NCBI RefSeq assembly: GCF_002803155.1
Contig: NZ_NNBP01000009.1
Span: 62,001 to 126,000 of the forward strand
DNA length: 64,000 nt
Source of the DNA: Streptomyces sp. CB02959
GTDB taxonomy: Bacteria; Actinomycetota; Actinomycetes; Streptomycetales; Streptomycetaceae
Direction: 5' to 3'
Of the stretch, positions 34,523-43,600 are shown in pieces. The number at the start of each line of letters is the position of its first letter. Within the stretch, counting starts at the first letter, position 1. The translations under genes were made by a program, and so were the position numbers. The notes beneath the pieces are model-generated. The model was not told the DNA's origin and did no database searches. It saw nothing but the letters and a program-made list of their open reading frames with translations.

Positions 34523-35922
34523 GAGCGGTGGCCCTCCGGGTGGTGGCCTGCGGGTGCGTGGAAGTGGGCCGCGTCGTCGAAGTCGAGTTCGTGGCCGAGG
34601 GCGTGGATGAGGCGGGGGCCGTCGTGGGTGGTGGCGACCGCGGTGCCGATCGCGCCCGCCCAGACGGTGCAGGCCACGACGGCGGTGGTGACGAGTCGCC
34701 GGACGGCGGGGCGGGCGCGCCGCCTGGGGGCCGGTGCGATGGCGGGGCGGGCGCCGGTGCGGCTGACGCGGACGATCTCGGCGGCGGGGCCGTCCGGCGC
34801 CCCGGCGAACAGGGCGAGGCCCGCCTCGCGTTGGAGGAGTCCGCGCGGTCCGTCGATCAGGTCGCCGAGGACCTCCGCGAGGTCGGCGGGGTCGCGGATC
34901 CAGGCGGCGACGCCTGCTTCGTCCAGTGCGGCGGCGTTGGTCAGGCCGTGTCCCGGTATGCAGCGGTAGCTGGCGACCGGCAGGCCGGCGGCGAACGCTT
35001 CCAAGGAGGTCAGGCCGCCCGCGTTCTGCACGAGGACGTCGGCGGCGCGCATCAGCGCGGGCATGTCGTCCGTCCAGCCGAAGGCGTGGTCGATGCCGTC
35101 GGCGCGCAGCTGTGCGGCCAGCGACTCGTTGCGGCCGCAGGCCACGACCGGCACGGCGGCGCCGCTGTCGCGCAGTTCCCGGGCCACCCGCCGCACCGGT
35201 CCGACACCCCAGGATCCGGCGACCAGCAGGGCCAGCGGGGCGTTCGCCGGCAGTCCGAAGTGAGCGCGGGCCGCGCCGCGGGCCCGTGCGTCGGCGGGGC
35301 GGAACCGGGGGTCGGTCACCGGTCCGCGCACCCGGACGTCCGGCGCCCCGGCCTGGCGTGCCTGGGCCGCGGGGACCGCGTGCGCCGCGAGGTGGACGTC
35401 GACGCCGTCGGCCACCCACAGCGGGTGCACCGAGAAGTCGGTGAGGTAGGTGAGGACGGGGACGGTCAGCCGGCCGTCGAGCCGGAGGTTGCCCAGTACG
35501 CGGCTGGCGCCCGGGTAGGTGGAGACGACCGCGCGGGTGTCCGGCGGCAGGGCCCGCAGCATGCGGTCCTCGGCGGTGCGGAGCAGGGCCCGGGCCAGTG
35601 GGCCGCCGCCTCCGGCGCGCTCGGTGCTGCGGTGGACGCGCTGGTAGGCCCAGGGGGCCTGGACGAGCATCCGGTGGTAGCCGTCCCGTACGAGCCGGCC
35701 GATCCGGGCGGGCAGCAGGTCGAGCAGGTCGAACCGGTCGACGGTGAGGCCGTCCGCGGTGAGCCGGCGGGCCAGTTCGGCGGCGGCGCCGTCGTGGCCT
35801 GCGCCGATGCTCGCGGAGACGATCGTGACGCGGTGCGCCGTGGTCGCCGTCGGCGCCGGCCGGGGGCGCAGGGCGGCGGCTGCGAGCGCGCGCAGGTGTG
35901 CCGTGCTTCCGAGGTAGAGCAT
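34519..35922 (-). CDS. MGDG-synthase/MurG-like glycosyltransferase with C-terminal membrane segment
   Basis: 467 residues. The N-terminal MGDG_synth domain is seen in RVTIVSASIGAGHDGAAAELARRL (about residues 31-54) and LPARIGRLVRDGYHRMLVQAPW. The GT28-type nucleotide-sugar domain is seen in LLVAGSWGVGPVRRVARELR and the donor-binding motif ADVLVQNAGGLTSLEAFAAGLPVASYRCIPGHG. It should add a sugar to a lipid acceptor at the inner face of the membrane, making a glycolipid or lipid-linked glycan. A hydrophobic segment (LVTTAVVACTVWAGAIGTAVA, about residue 410) and a His-rich tail are unusual additions. It is the first gene of the pair with the deacetylase, divergent from the BlaI gene, with three operators between. 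Confidence 0.88.
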   Translation of the reverse strand: MLYLGSTAHLRALAAAALRPRPAPTATTAHRVTIVSASIGAGHDGAAAELARRLTADGLTVDRFDLLDLLPARIGRLVRDGYHRMLVQAPWAYQRVHRSTERAGGGGPLARALLRTAEDRMLRALPPDTRAVVSTYPGASRVLGNLRLDGRLTVPVLTYLTDFSVHPLWVADGVDVHLAAHAVPAAQARQAGAPDVRVRGPVTDPRFRPADARARGAARAHFGLPANAPLALLVAGSWGVGPVRRVARELRDSGAAVPVVACGRNESLAAQLRADGIDHAFGWTDDMPALMRAADVLVQNAGGLTSLEAFAAGLPVASYRCIPGHGLTNAAALDEAGVAAWIRDPADLAEVLGDLIDGPRGLLQREAGLALFAGAPDGPAAEIVRVSRTGARPAIAPAPRRRARPAVRRLVTTAVVACTVWAGAIGTAVATTHDGPRLIHALGHELDFDDAAHFHAPAGHHPEGHRS

Positions 35923-35998
35923 GGTGTGTTCTTCCGCAGCAGGAGCAGGGGACCGAGCGCTCCGCGGTGCAGCCGGAGCGGAGCCGGGCGGCGAAACT

Positions 35999-36094
35999 CT
36001 ACAACATGTAGTAGATCAACTCGTACAACATGTAGGAGCTCGTGCGCAGAGCGGTTCGTCCGCGCACCGGAGGCCCGTTTTCTACAAGCCGTAG
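35999..36094. promoter_or_regulatory. Three BlaI-type operators between the glycosyltransferase and blaI-like genes
   Basis: Three 13-bp sites: CTACAACATGTAG (35999-36011), GTACAACATGTAG (36023-36035) and CTACAAGCCGTAG (36082-36094). The first two have inverted TACA/TGTA arms around ACA and start 24 bp apart; sites 1 and 3 are extended by TAG. They resemble the TACA-N-TGTA dyads bound by BlaI/MecI/CopY repressors. They lie in an AT-rich spacer between the divergent units, so the repressor would control both itself and the glycan genes. Confidence 0.85.
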
Positions 36095-36140
36095 TAGCTC
36101 CGGAGTAGGCTGGGGCGCCGAACGGGAAGGGCGATGAACG

Positions 36141-36554
36141 GTGCACGAGCGGAAGCACGACGACAGCGGCGAGGCATCCGGCAGGCGGGCCCGCGGTGAG
36201 CTGGAGAGCGGCGTACTGGCCGCCCTCTGGGGCGCCGAGCAGCCGCTCACCGCCCGCCAGGCCATGGAGCGGCTGCCCGGCGACCTGGCCTACACCACCG
36301 TGCTGACGATCCTGACGCGGCTCTACGACAAGGGCATGCTGGTCCGGCACCGCGCGGGCCGCGGCTACGCCTACGCGCCGGCCCGGGACGAGGCGTCCCA
36401 CACCGCCGAGCGGATGCGCACCCTCCTGGAGCGCGGCTCGGACCGGGAAGCGGTGCTCACCCGCTTCGTCTCCGAACTCTCCGAGGAGGACGAGCAGTTG
36501 CTGCACCGACTGCTCGCCGGACCGGACGCCGACCGCACGGACGAAGGGCGGTGA
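36141..36554 (+). CDS. BlaI/MecI/CopY-family repressor
   Basis: 137 residues from GTG 36141, with GGAAGGG upstream. The winged helix is typical: GELESGVLAALWGAEQPLTARQAMERL, then LAYTTVLTILTRLYDKGMLVRHRAGRGYAYAPARD. The C-terminal half provides the dimerisation helices (HTAERMRTLLERGSDREAVLTRFVSELSEEDEQLLHRLL). Repressors of this family are inactivated by proteolysis triggered through an M56 membrane protease, which is encoded 4 bp downstream. The target sites are the three dyads upstream, so it should control its own operon and the divergent glycosyltransferase-deacetylase pair. Confidence 0.95.
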   Translation: MHERKHDDSGEASGRRARGELESGVLAALWGAEQPLTARQAMERLPGDLAYTTVLTILTRLYDKGMLVRHRAGRGYAYAPARDEASHTAERMRTLLERGSDREAVLTRFVSELSEEDEQLLHRLLAGPDADRTDEGR

Positions 36555-36558
36555 GCAG

Positions 36559-37560
36559 GTGACGATCAGCGTGTACGTCCCGCTCCTGATCACCTTCGTC
36601 CTCGCCGTGCTCGCCCCCCGTGCGGCACGGCGACTGCCGCCGCGGCCGTCGGCCTGGTCCCTGGCCTGCGCCGCGCTGGTGACCGCGACCGGCTGGCTCG
36701 GATCACTGGCCCTGCTGGCGTTCACCGGCCTCGCGCAGATCCCCGAGGTCGCCCGGGAGGGCCACTGGTCGGTGTCCGCGCTGCGCGCCCAGGACCCGGT
36801 CTCGCTCGCCGTCGCGGCCCTCAGCGCGGCGGCCCTCGCCTGGAGCGCGGTGTCCCTGGGGGTGGCCGCCGTCCGCCAGGCCCGCCAGGTCCTCCGGGCC
36901 CGGCAGGAGTGCGCCCGGATGCACGGCGGCACGGAACTGACCGTGCTCGACGACGACGTCCCGCGGGCCTTCGCCCTGCCCGGCGCACCCGGCCGGATCG
37001 TGGTGTCCCGCGGCATGCTGCGCAGCCTCAGCGACGAGGAGTGCACGGCCCTGCTGGCCCACGAACGGGCCCACCTCCGCGGCCGGCACCACCTCTTCCA
37101 GGTCGTCTGGCAGCTCGCCACCGCCGCCAACCCCCTGCTCCGCCCGATGGCCGACGCCGGCGCCTTCGTACTGGAGCGCTGGGCCGACGAAGCGGCGGCG
37201 GCCCGCGTCGGCAGCCGCACCGTGGTCGCCCGCGCCGTCGGACGAGCCGCCCTGGCCACCTCCGCCGCCGCCCGGCCCGGGACGCTGGCCGCGACCGGCG
37301 GCCCGGTGCCCCAGCGGGTACGGGCCCTGCTCGCACCCCCGCCCCCGCCCCGCACCCTGCCGTTCGCGGCGGGCGCCCTGCTGCTCACCGTGTGCTGCGC
37401 CAGTCTGGCCAACGCCGCATCCGACAGCGACCAGATGGTCGAGCGCGCCCAGCGGGCACGGTGCCTGGCGCAGGTCATGACCATGGACGCCCCGGGAGTC
37501 GAACGCCCTCGGCCGGACGTCGGGGACTGCCGCGACCATCACGGGCACCGGGACCGCTGA
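36559..37560 (+). CDS. M56-family membrane metallopeptidase (BlaR1-like, no sensor domain)
   Basis: 333 residues starting GTG. Three or four transmembrane segments precede the protease domain (VPLLITFVLAVLAP; LACAALVTATGWLGSLALLAF; VAALSAAALAWSAVSLGVAAV). The gluzincin site is H168-E-R-A-H172, in LLAHERAHLRGRHH, with a downstream acidic residue (LERWADEAAAARVG) as the third zinc ligand. A final hydrophobic segment (LPFAAGALLLTVCCASLANA) is followed by a short tail. Unlike BlaR1 it has no C-terminal penicillin-binding domain, so the signal must be sensed otherwise. Its gene follows the BlaI gene by 4 bp, and it should cleave or cause cleavage of that repressor. Confidence 0.93.
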   Translation: MTISVYVPLLITFVLAVLAPRAARRLPPRPSAWSLACAALVTATGWLGSLALLAFTGLAQIPEVAREGHWSVSALRAQDPVSLAVAALSAAALAWSAVSLGVAAVRQARQVLRARQECARMHGGTELTVLDDDVPRAFALPGAPGRIVVSRGMLRSLSDEECTALLAHERAHLRGRHHLFQVVWQLATAANPLLRPMADAGAFVLERWADEAAAARVGSRTVVARAVGRAALATSAAARPGTLAATGGPVPQRVRALLAPPPPPRTLPFAAGALLLTVCCASLANAASDSDQMVERAQRARCLAQVMTMDAPGVERPRPDVGDCRDHHGHRDR

Positions 37561-37764
37561 AGGCCCCGGTCGGGGTCACTTCCGGAATCCGTGGTGGACG
37601 TCGCGGCGGGCTTCCACTGGCTGTCCCGCCCGACCAGCCCGCCGGGCCGGGCAGCGACGCGCGGCTTTTCCCACCGTCGGCCCGGGGCAAACCCGTTGAC
37701 CGGTTGTCCCATCTCACCTTTCCCGTGCCGGACGGGACCCGACGCGCCACCGGCGAGCACCGTA

Positions 37765-37975
37765 GGCTGACCGGTGCAGCTGGTTCGCCCCGTCCGCCAG
37801 GCGGGAGGCGTCGCAAGAGGGAACCCGGTGGGAATCCGGGACTGCCCCGCAGCGGTGAGTGGGAACGACCGCCGTCATACGCACTGGGCCCGGCCGGGCC
37901 TGGGAAGCGACGGCCATTAGGAGTCTCGTACGACACGGGACACGCCCGCGAGTCCGAAGACCTGCCAACTGCCCG
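37765..37975 (+). promoter_or_regulatory. Cobalamin riboswitch of metE
   Basis: The conserved adenosylcobalamin aptamer features are in order: GAACCCGGTGGGAATCCGGG followed by ACTGCCCCGCAGCGGTGA (37821-37858), then GGAAGCGACGGCCATTAGGAG (about 37902-37923), and the B12 box AGTCCGAAGACCTGCC (37951-37966). It lies about 200 nt upstream of the B12-independent methionine synthase, the classic target: bound cobalamin would switch metE off when the B12-dependent enzyme can work. Confidence 0.95.
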
Positions 37976-37997
37976 TGCGCGAAGGACTCGCGCACGG
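37973..37997 (+). terminator. Hairpin after the riboswitch (expression platform or terminator)
   Basis: Perfect 10-bp stem CCGTGCGCGA / TCGCGCACGG around AGGAC, starting 7 nt after the B12 box. No T-run follows. It may be the terminator of the expression platform, competing with a structure that includes the B12-box strand. Confidence 0.55.
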
Positions 37998-38031
37998 ACA
38001 TCCCGGTGACCCCGAGGGCGGGCTGGGGGTG

Positions 38032-38052
38032 CCCCCGGACGAAGTCCGGGGG
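38032..38052. repeat. Inverted repeat in the metE leader (Streptomyces-type intergenic hairpin)
   Basis: Perfect 9-bp arms CCCCCGGAC and GTCCGGGGG around GAA, 123 nt upstream of the metE start. Very similar hairpins recur between genes in Streptomyces chromosomes; here it lies inside the riboswitch-controlled leader, so it could affect transcription or RNA stability. Confidence 0.6.
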
Positions 38053-38174
38053 AGTACATACCAGGCGGACCAGCGCGCCCTGTCGGGCGACGGCGCTCCG
38101 TCGGGTCCGTCACCCCTTCGCGCTCTCGTCCCGTTGCCGGGATCTCAGGGATTCATCTCGCGAAGGAGATCTCC

Positions 38175-40484
38175 GTGACCGTCAACTCCGCAGCCGTGAC
38201 CGCACGGGCCACCGTGTACGGCTACCCCCGGCAGGGCCGGCACCGGGAGCTGAAGCAGGCCGTCGAGGGCTACTGGAAGGGCCGCGTCACCGCCGACGCC
38301 CTCCGCACCACCGCCGCGGAACTGCGCCGGACCCACTGGCAGGAACTGGCGGACGCCGGCATCGACGAAGTCCCCACCGGCGACTTCTCCTACTACGACC
38401 ACGTCCTGGACACCAGCGTCATGGTCGGCGCGATCCCCGAGCGTCACCGAGCGGCCGTCGCCGCCGATCCGCTCGACGGGTACTTCGCGATGGCCCGCGG
38501 CACCCAGGACGTCGCACCGCTGGAGATGACCAAGTGGTTCGACACCAACTACCACTATCTCGTCCCGGAGTTGGGCCCGGACACCGCCTTCGTGGCCGAC
38601 TCCGCACGGCAGGTCGCGGAGCTCACCGAGGCCCTCGCCCTGGGGCTGACCGCACGGCCGGTCCTGGTCGGTCCGGTCAGCTACCTCCTCCTCGCCAAGC
38701 CCGCCCCCGGAGTCGCCGACGGCTTCGATCCGCTCACCCTCCTCGACCGGCTGCTGCCGGTGTACGCCGAGATCCTCTCGGATCTGCGGGCGGCGGGCGC
38801 GGAGTGGGTACAGCTCGACGAACCCGCCCTCGTCCAGGACCGCACCCCGGCCGAGTTGAACGCCGCCGCGCGCGCCTACCGCGACCTCGGCGCCCGCACC
38901 GACCGGCCCAAGCTGCTGGTCGCCTCGTACTTCGACCGGCTGGGCGACGCCCTGCCGGTGCTGGCCAAGGCCCCGATCGACGGGCTGGCGTTGGACTTCA
39001 CCGAGGCGGCCGCGGCCAACCTGGACGCGCTCGCCGCCGTCGGCGGCCTGCCCGGCAAGCGCCTGATCGCCGGTGTCGTCAACGGCCGCAACATCTGGGT
39101 CAACGACCTGGAGAAGTCGCTGTCCGTGCTGGCCACGCTGCTGGGCCTGGCCCATCAGGTCGACGTGGCCGCCTCGTGCAGTCTGCTGCACGTCCCCCTC
39201 GACGCGGCGGCCGAGCGGGACATCGCACCGCAGATCCGGCGCTGGCTGGCCTTCGCCCGGCAGAAGACCGCCGAGGTCGTCACCCTCGCCAAGGGCCTGG
39301 CGCACGGCACCGGCGCCATCACCAGCGAACTCTCGGCCAACCGCGCCGACCTGGCGTCCCGCGCCGCCTCCCCGATCACCCGCGACCGGACCGTACGGGC
39401 CCGCACCGCGGCCGTCACCGAGGCCGACGCACGGCGCTCCCAGCCGTACGCCGAGCGGGCCGCCGCCCAGCGCGGTCACCTTCGCCTGCCGCTGCTGCCG
39501 ACCACCACCATCGGCTCGTTCCCGCAGACCGGCGAAGTGCGCACCGCACGCGCCGACCTGCGGGCCGGACGGATCGACACCGCCGGCTACGAGGAGCGCA
39601 TCGAGGCCGAGATCCAGGAGGTCATCTCCTTCCAGGAGAAGGCCGGGCTGGACGTCCTGGTGCACGGTGAGCCCGAACGCAACGACATGGTCCAGTACTT
39701 CGCCGAACAGCTCACCGGCTACCTCGCCACCCGGCACGGCTGGGTGCAGTCCTACGGCACCCGCTACGTCCGCCCGCCGATCCTCGCCGGCGACATCTCC
39801 CGCCCCGAGCCGATGACGGTCCGCTGGACGACGTACGCCCAGTCGCTCACCGAGCGCCCGGTCAAGGGCATGCTCACCGGCCCGGTCACGATGCTCGCCT
39901 GGTCCTTCGTCCGCGACGACCAGCCGCCGGCGGAGACCGCGCGCCAGGTCGCCCTCGCACTGCGCGACGAGGTCGCCGACCTCGAAGCGGCCGGGACGTC
40001 GGTCATCCAGGTGGACGAGCCCGCGCTGCGGGAGACACTGCCGCTGCGGGCCGCCGATCACCCCGGCTATCTGGCCTGGGCCACCGAAGCCTTCCGGCTG
40101 ACCACCGGCGGGGTGCGCCCGGACACCCAGATCCACACCCACATGTGCTACGCCGAGTTCGGTGACATCGTGCAGGCCATCGTCGACCTCGACGCCGACG
40201 TGATCAGCCTGGAGGCCACCCGCTCCCACATGCAGGTCGCCCGGGAGCTCGCCGCCCACGGCTACCCGCGCGAGGCCGGCCCCGGCGTGTACGACATCCA
40301 CTCCCCGCGCGTGCCGAGCACGGCGGAGGCGGCGGACCTGCTGCGCGCCGGTCTGCGGGCCATCCCCGCCGAGCGCCTGTGGGTCAACCCCGACTGCGGA
40401 CTCAAGACCCGCGACTGGCCGGAGGTCCGGGCCTCCCTCACAAGTCTGGTCGCCGCGGCCCGGGCGGTGCGCACGGAGCTGTAG
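38175..40484 (+). CDS. metE: Cobalamin-independent methionine synthase MetE
   Basis: 769 residues, full length. It transfers the methyl group of methyltetrahydrofolate-polyglutamate to homocysteine. The start is GTG with GGAG 6 nt upstream. Both homologous (beta-alpha)8 domains are present: residues 1-390 (ARATVYGYPRQGRHRELKQAVEGYWKG; LEMTKWFDTNYHYLVPEL) and 430-765 (LPTTTIGSFPQTGEVR; VHGEPERNDMVQYFAE). The zinc and homocysteine ligands in the C-terminal domain are visible as IHTHMCYAEF (His and Cys), DVISLEATRS (Glu) and WVNPDCGLKTR (Cys). It is regulated by the cobalamin riboswitch in its leader, and the transcript ends at a very strong hairpin. Confidence 0.98.
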   Translation: MTVNSAAVTARATVYGYPRQGRHRELKQAVEGYWKGRVTADALRTTAAELRRTHWQELADAGIDEVPTGDFSYYDHVLDTSVMVGAIPERHRAAVAADPLDGYFAMARGTQDVAPLEMTKWFDTNYHYLVPELGPDTAFVADSARQVAELTEALALGLTARPVLVGPVSYLLLAKPAPGVADGFDPLTLLDRLLPVYAEILSDLRAAGAEWVQLDEPALVQDRTPAELNAAARAYRDLGARTDRPKLLVASYFDRLGDALPVLAKAPIDGLALDFTEAAAANLDALAAVGGLPGKRLIAGVVNGRNIWVNDLEKSLSVLATLLGLAHQVDVAASCSLLHVPLDAAAERDIAPQIRRWLAFARQKTAEVVTLAKGLAHGTGAITSELSANRADLASRAASPITRDRTVRARTAAVTEADARRSQPYAERAAAQRGHLRLPLLPTTTIGSFPQTGEVRTARADLRAGRIDTAGYEERIEAEIQEVISFQEKAGLDVLVHGEPERNDMVQYFAEQLTGYLATRHGWVQSYGTRYVRPPILAGDISRPEPMTVRWTTYAQSLTERPVKGMLTGPVTMLAWSFVRDDQPPAETARQVALALRDEVADLEAAGTSVIQVDEPALRETLPLRAADHPGYLAWATEAFRLTTGGVRPDTQIHTHMCYAEFGDIVQAIVDLDADVISLEATRSHMQVARELAAHGYPREAGPGVYDIHSPRVPSTAEAADLLRAGLRAIPAERLWVNPDCGLKTRDWPEVRASLTSLVAAARAVRTEL

Positions 40485-40503
40485 TGCGCGGCCCGTGGGC
40501 ACC

Positions 40504-40538
40504 GCGCCCGCCCCGGTCCTGGTGACCGGGGCGGGCGC
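40504..40538. terminator. Very strong bidirectional terminator
   Basis: Perfect 15-bp GC stem GCGCCCGCCCCGGTC (40504-40518) and GACCGGGGCGGGCGC (40524-40538) with loop CTGGT. It separates metE from the convergent TIR-NACHT gene. Confidence 0.9.
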
Positions 40539-40613
40539 GCCGCGCGGTCCCGGCGCGGACGACTCGTGCGCCCGGCCCGCCGCCGCGGCACGGTCACGCC
40601 CCGCCCCGCGGTG

Positions 40614-43600
40614 TCACAGCTCCGCGTCGAGCGGGAGGCGGTGGACGCCCGGCAGGTACTGGTCCAGTTCGCCGGGGGTGAAGCGGGCCATGCCGACGAC
40701 GTGCCAGAACTCGCCGGCCACCTCGCCCTCGTACTTGTAGCCGCCCTCGGGGGTCAGCGCCGCCCAGCCGCCGGGGACGCCGATGAGCGTGGCGTGCGGG
40801 GTGGGCGGGCCGTCCGGCGCGGGGACGTTCCACAGGCGGACCGTGCCGTCCTCACCGCCGCTGGCCAGGAGGGTGCCGTCGGGGCTGAAGGCGAGGGAGA
40901 AGACCCGCCCGGTGTGGCCGGTGAGGCGGGCGGTGCGGGTGCCGGTGCGGGCGTCCCAGAGGCAGATGACGCGGTCGTCGCCGGCGGTGGCGAGCAGCGG
41001 CAGCCGGGGGTGCGCGACGGCCGTCCAGAGCCGTCCGTGGTGTCCGGTCAGGACGTGCTCGGGCGCGCCGTCGCGCCAGACGATGGCGGTGCCGTCCCAG
41101 GAGGCGCTGGCCAGCCAGTCGCCGTCGGAGCCGAAGGCGACGGCGTAGACGCGGTCGCCGTGGCCTTCGAGTTCGCCCGTCAGGCGGCCGCTCTCCTGGT
41201 GCCAGAGGCGGACCCGGCCGTCGTCGCAGCCGGTGGCGAGGGCGGTGCCGTCGCCGCGGAAGGCGATGGACCGCACCCGGCCCCGGTGGTCGGCGAGGGT
41301 GGCGACATGGGCGCCGGTGGCGCGCCACCACAGGCGGACCGAGTCGTCGTCGTTGGCGGTGGCGAGCAGCGTGCCGTCGGAGCTGAACGCCTCGGCCCAG
41401 GTGTGGTCGGTCTCCACGTCGATCTCGCGGAGGTATTCGCCGGTCACGGCGTTCCACAGGTAGACGTCGCCGTCGTTGCTGGCGGTACCGAGGATCGGGC
41501 CGGCGGGGCTGAAGACCGCGGAGATCAACCGGTCGCCGCGGCCGGTGAGTTCGGCGGTGCGGCGGCCGGTGCGGGCGTCCCAGAGGCGGACGATGCCGTC
41601 GTTGCCGCTGGTGGCGAGGCGGGCGCCGTCGGCGCTGAAGGCGACGGTGTTGACCCGGCGGCCGTGGCCGCGCAGGATGCGCTGGCCCTGGCCGGTGTCG
41701 GCGTGCCAGATCTGGGCGCCGCCGTCGTTGCCGACGGTGACGAGCTGGCTGTCCTGCGGGCGGAAGCGGCAGGCCCAGGCGGAGCCGCGGTGTTCGACGG
41801 GCTGCTGGCGCAGCAGGCTGATGGCGCGGTGGCCGCCGGAGAGGGCGACGCGCCACAGGCGGACGGTGCCGTCGCTGTCGCAGGCGGCGAGGAGCCGTCC
41901 GCCGTTGCCGAACATCACCTGGTAGACGGCGCCGGTGCACCGCTCCAGGGCTCCGGCGGGGGCGCCGACGACCGGGTCCCACAGCCTGACCTGGCCGTCG
42001 GTGTCGCCGCTGACGAGGAGGGTGCCCTCGGGGTGGAAGTCGAGGGTGTAGACGCGGCCGGTGTGGCCGGTGAAGGTGTGCAGCAGGCGGCGGTCGGCGA
42101 GGCGCCAGACGCGGACCGTGCCGTGGCCCTCGGCGCCGTGGTCGCCGGTGGCCAGGAGGGTGCCGTCGGGGCTGAACCGGGCGCGGAACACGGCGCGTTC
42201 GTGGCCGTCGAGGGTGCCGGTGCACTTCCCCGTGCGGGTGTCCCAGATGCGGAGGTGGGCGGCGGCGTCGCCGGTGACGAGGGTGTGCCCGTCGGCGCTG
42301 AACACCGCGGTGTAGACGGGGGCGGTGTGGCCGGGGAGCTGGTGCAGCGGTTCGCCGGTGGCGGCGTCCCAGAGGGTGACCAGGCCGTCGGCGTCGCCGG
42401 TGGCGACGAGGGTCCCGTCGTCGTCGAGGGAGACCGGCCAGACGCCGCCGGGGTGGATGTCCAGGCGGTGCAGCTGGCGTCCGGAGACCGGGTCCCACAG
42501 GCGTACGGTGCCGTCGGCGCCGCCGGTGGCGAGCACCCGGGAGCGGAACTTCACGGCGTAGACCCGGCCTTCGTGGCCGTGCAGGGTGCGCAGCGCGCGG
42601 CCGGTGTCGGCGGCGCAGACCAGCACGCCGCCGTCCTCGCTGCCCACGGCGAGGAGTTCGCCCTCGGGGCTGTACGAGAGGGGTTCGGGCAGCCGGCTGG
42701 TGCGCATGTCGAAGCCGTACGGGACGCCGACGGCGGCGGGGCGGAAGCCGACCTCGACCGGCATGCCGGGGGCGAGGGCGGCGGTGCGCAGTTCGGGGGC
42801 GGCGCGGACCTGCGGGTCGGTGAGCGGGTCGATGAGCGCGGCGCGGTGCCAGCGGCTGCGGGTCAGGCGGGCGCCGCGCAGGTCGGCGCGGGTGAGGCGG
42901 GCGCCGCGCAGGTCGGCGCCGGTGACGTCGGCGCCGGAGAGGTCGGCGTGGTCGAGGCGGGCGCCGTTGAGGCGGGCGTCGCGGAGTACGGCGCCGGAGA
43001 GGTTGGCGCCGATGAGGCGGGTGTCGGTGAGGTCGGCGCCGGTGAGGTCGACGCCGGAGAAGTCGCGGCCGGAGAGGTCCTCGCCGGAGAGGCGGGCGGC
43101 GCGCAGGTCGGCGCCGGCGGGCACGCGGAGTCGGTCGATGACGCGGACGGCGTTGGCGCGGGCCGCGTCGCTGACACCGGGCCCGGGGGTGTTGAGGACG
43201 GTGCGGACCCAGGCGGTGCTCAGGTCGTGGTCGGCGAGGTCGCAGAAGAACTCGGCGGCGAGGGCGCTCAGCGGGCGGGCGGCCAGCAGGGTGCTGTCGC
43301 CGTCGGCGAGGCGGTCGGCGGCTTCGCGGGCGATGAGCCATTCGACGACGGAGCCGTGGATGAACTGGAACAGGCCGTCGTCGGTGCGGATCAGCAGGCT
43401 GCCGGCGCCGACGGCCTGGGCGCTCTCCTGGGTGGTGAGGGTGGTGCCGGCGAGCCCCGCGAGGGCGGTGCCGACGGTGTCGGTCAGTTCGTCGAGGTGC
43501 AGACCGCCGCGGCCGGTCTCCCACAGGCGGCGGGCGAGGGCGGTGACGGCGGCCCAGAGGTGGTCGAGGGTGAGGCCGGGGGCGGCGCCGGGACCGCCCT

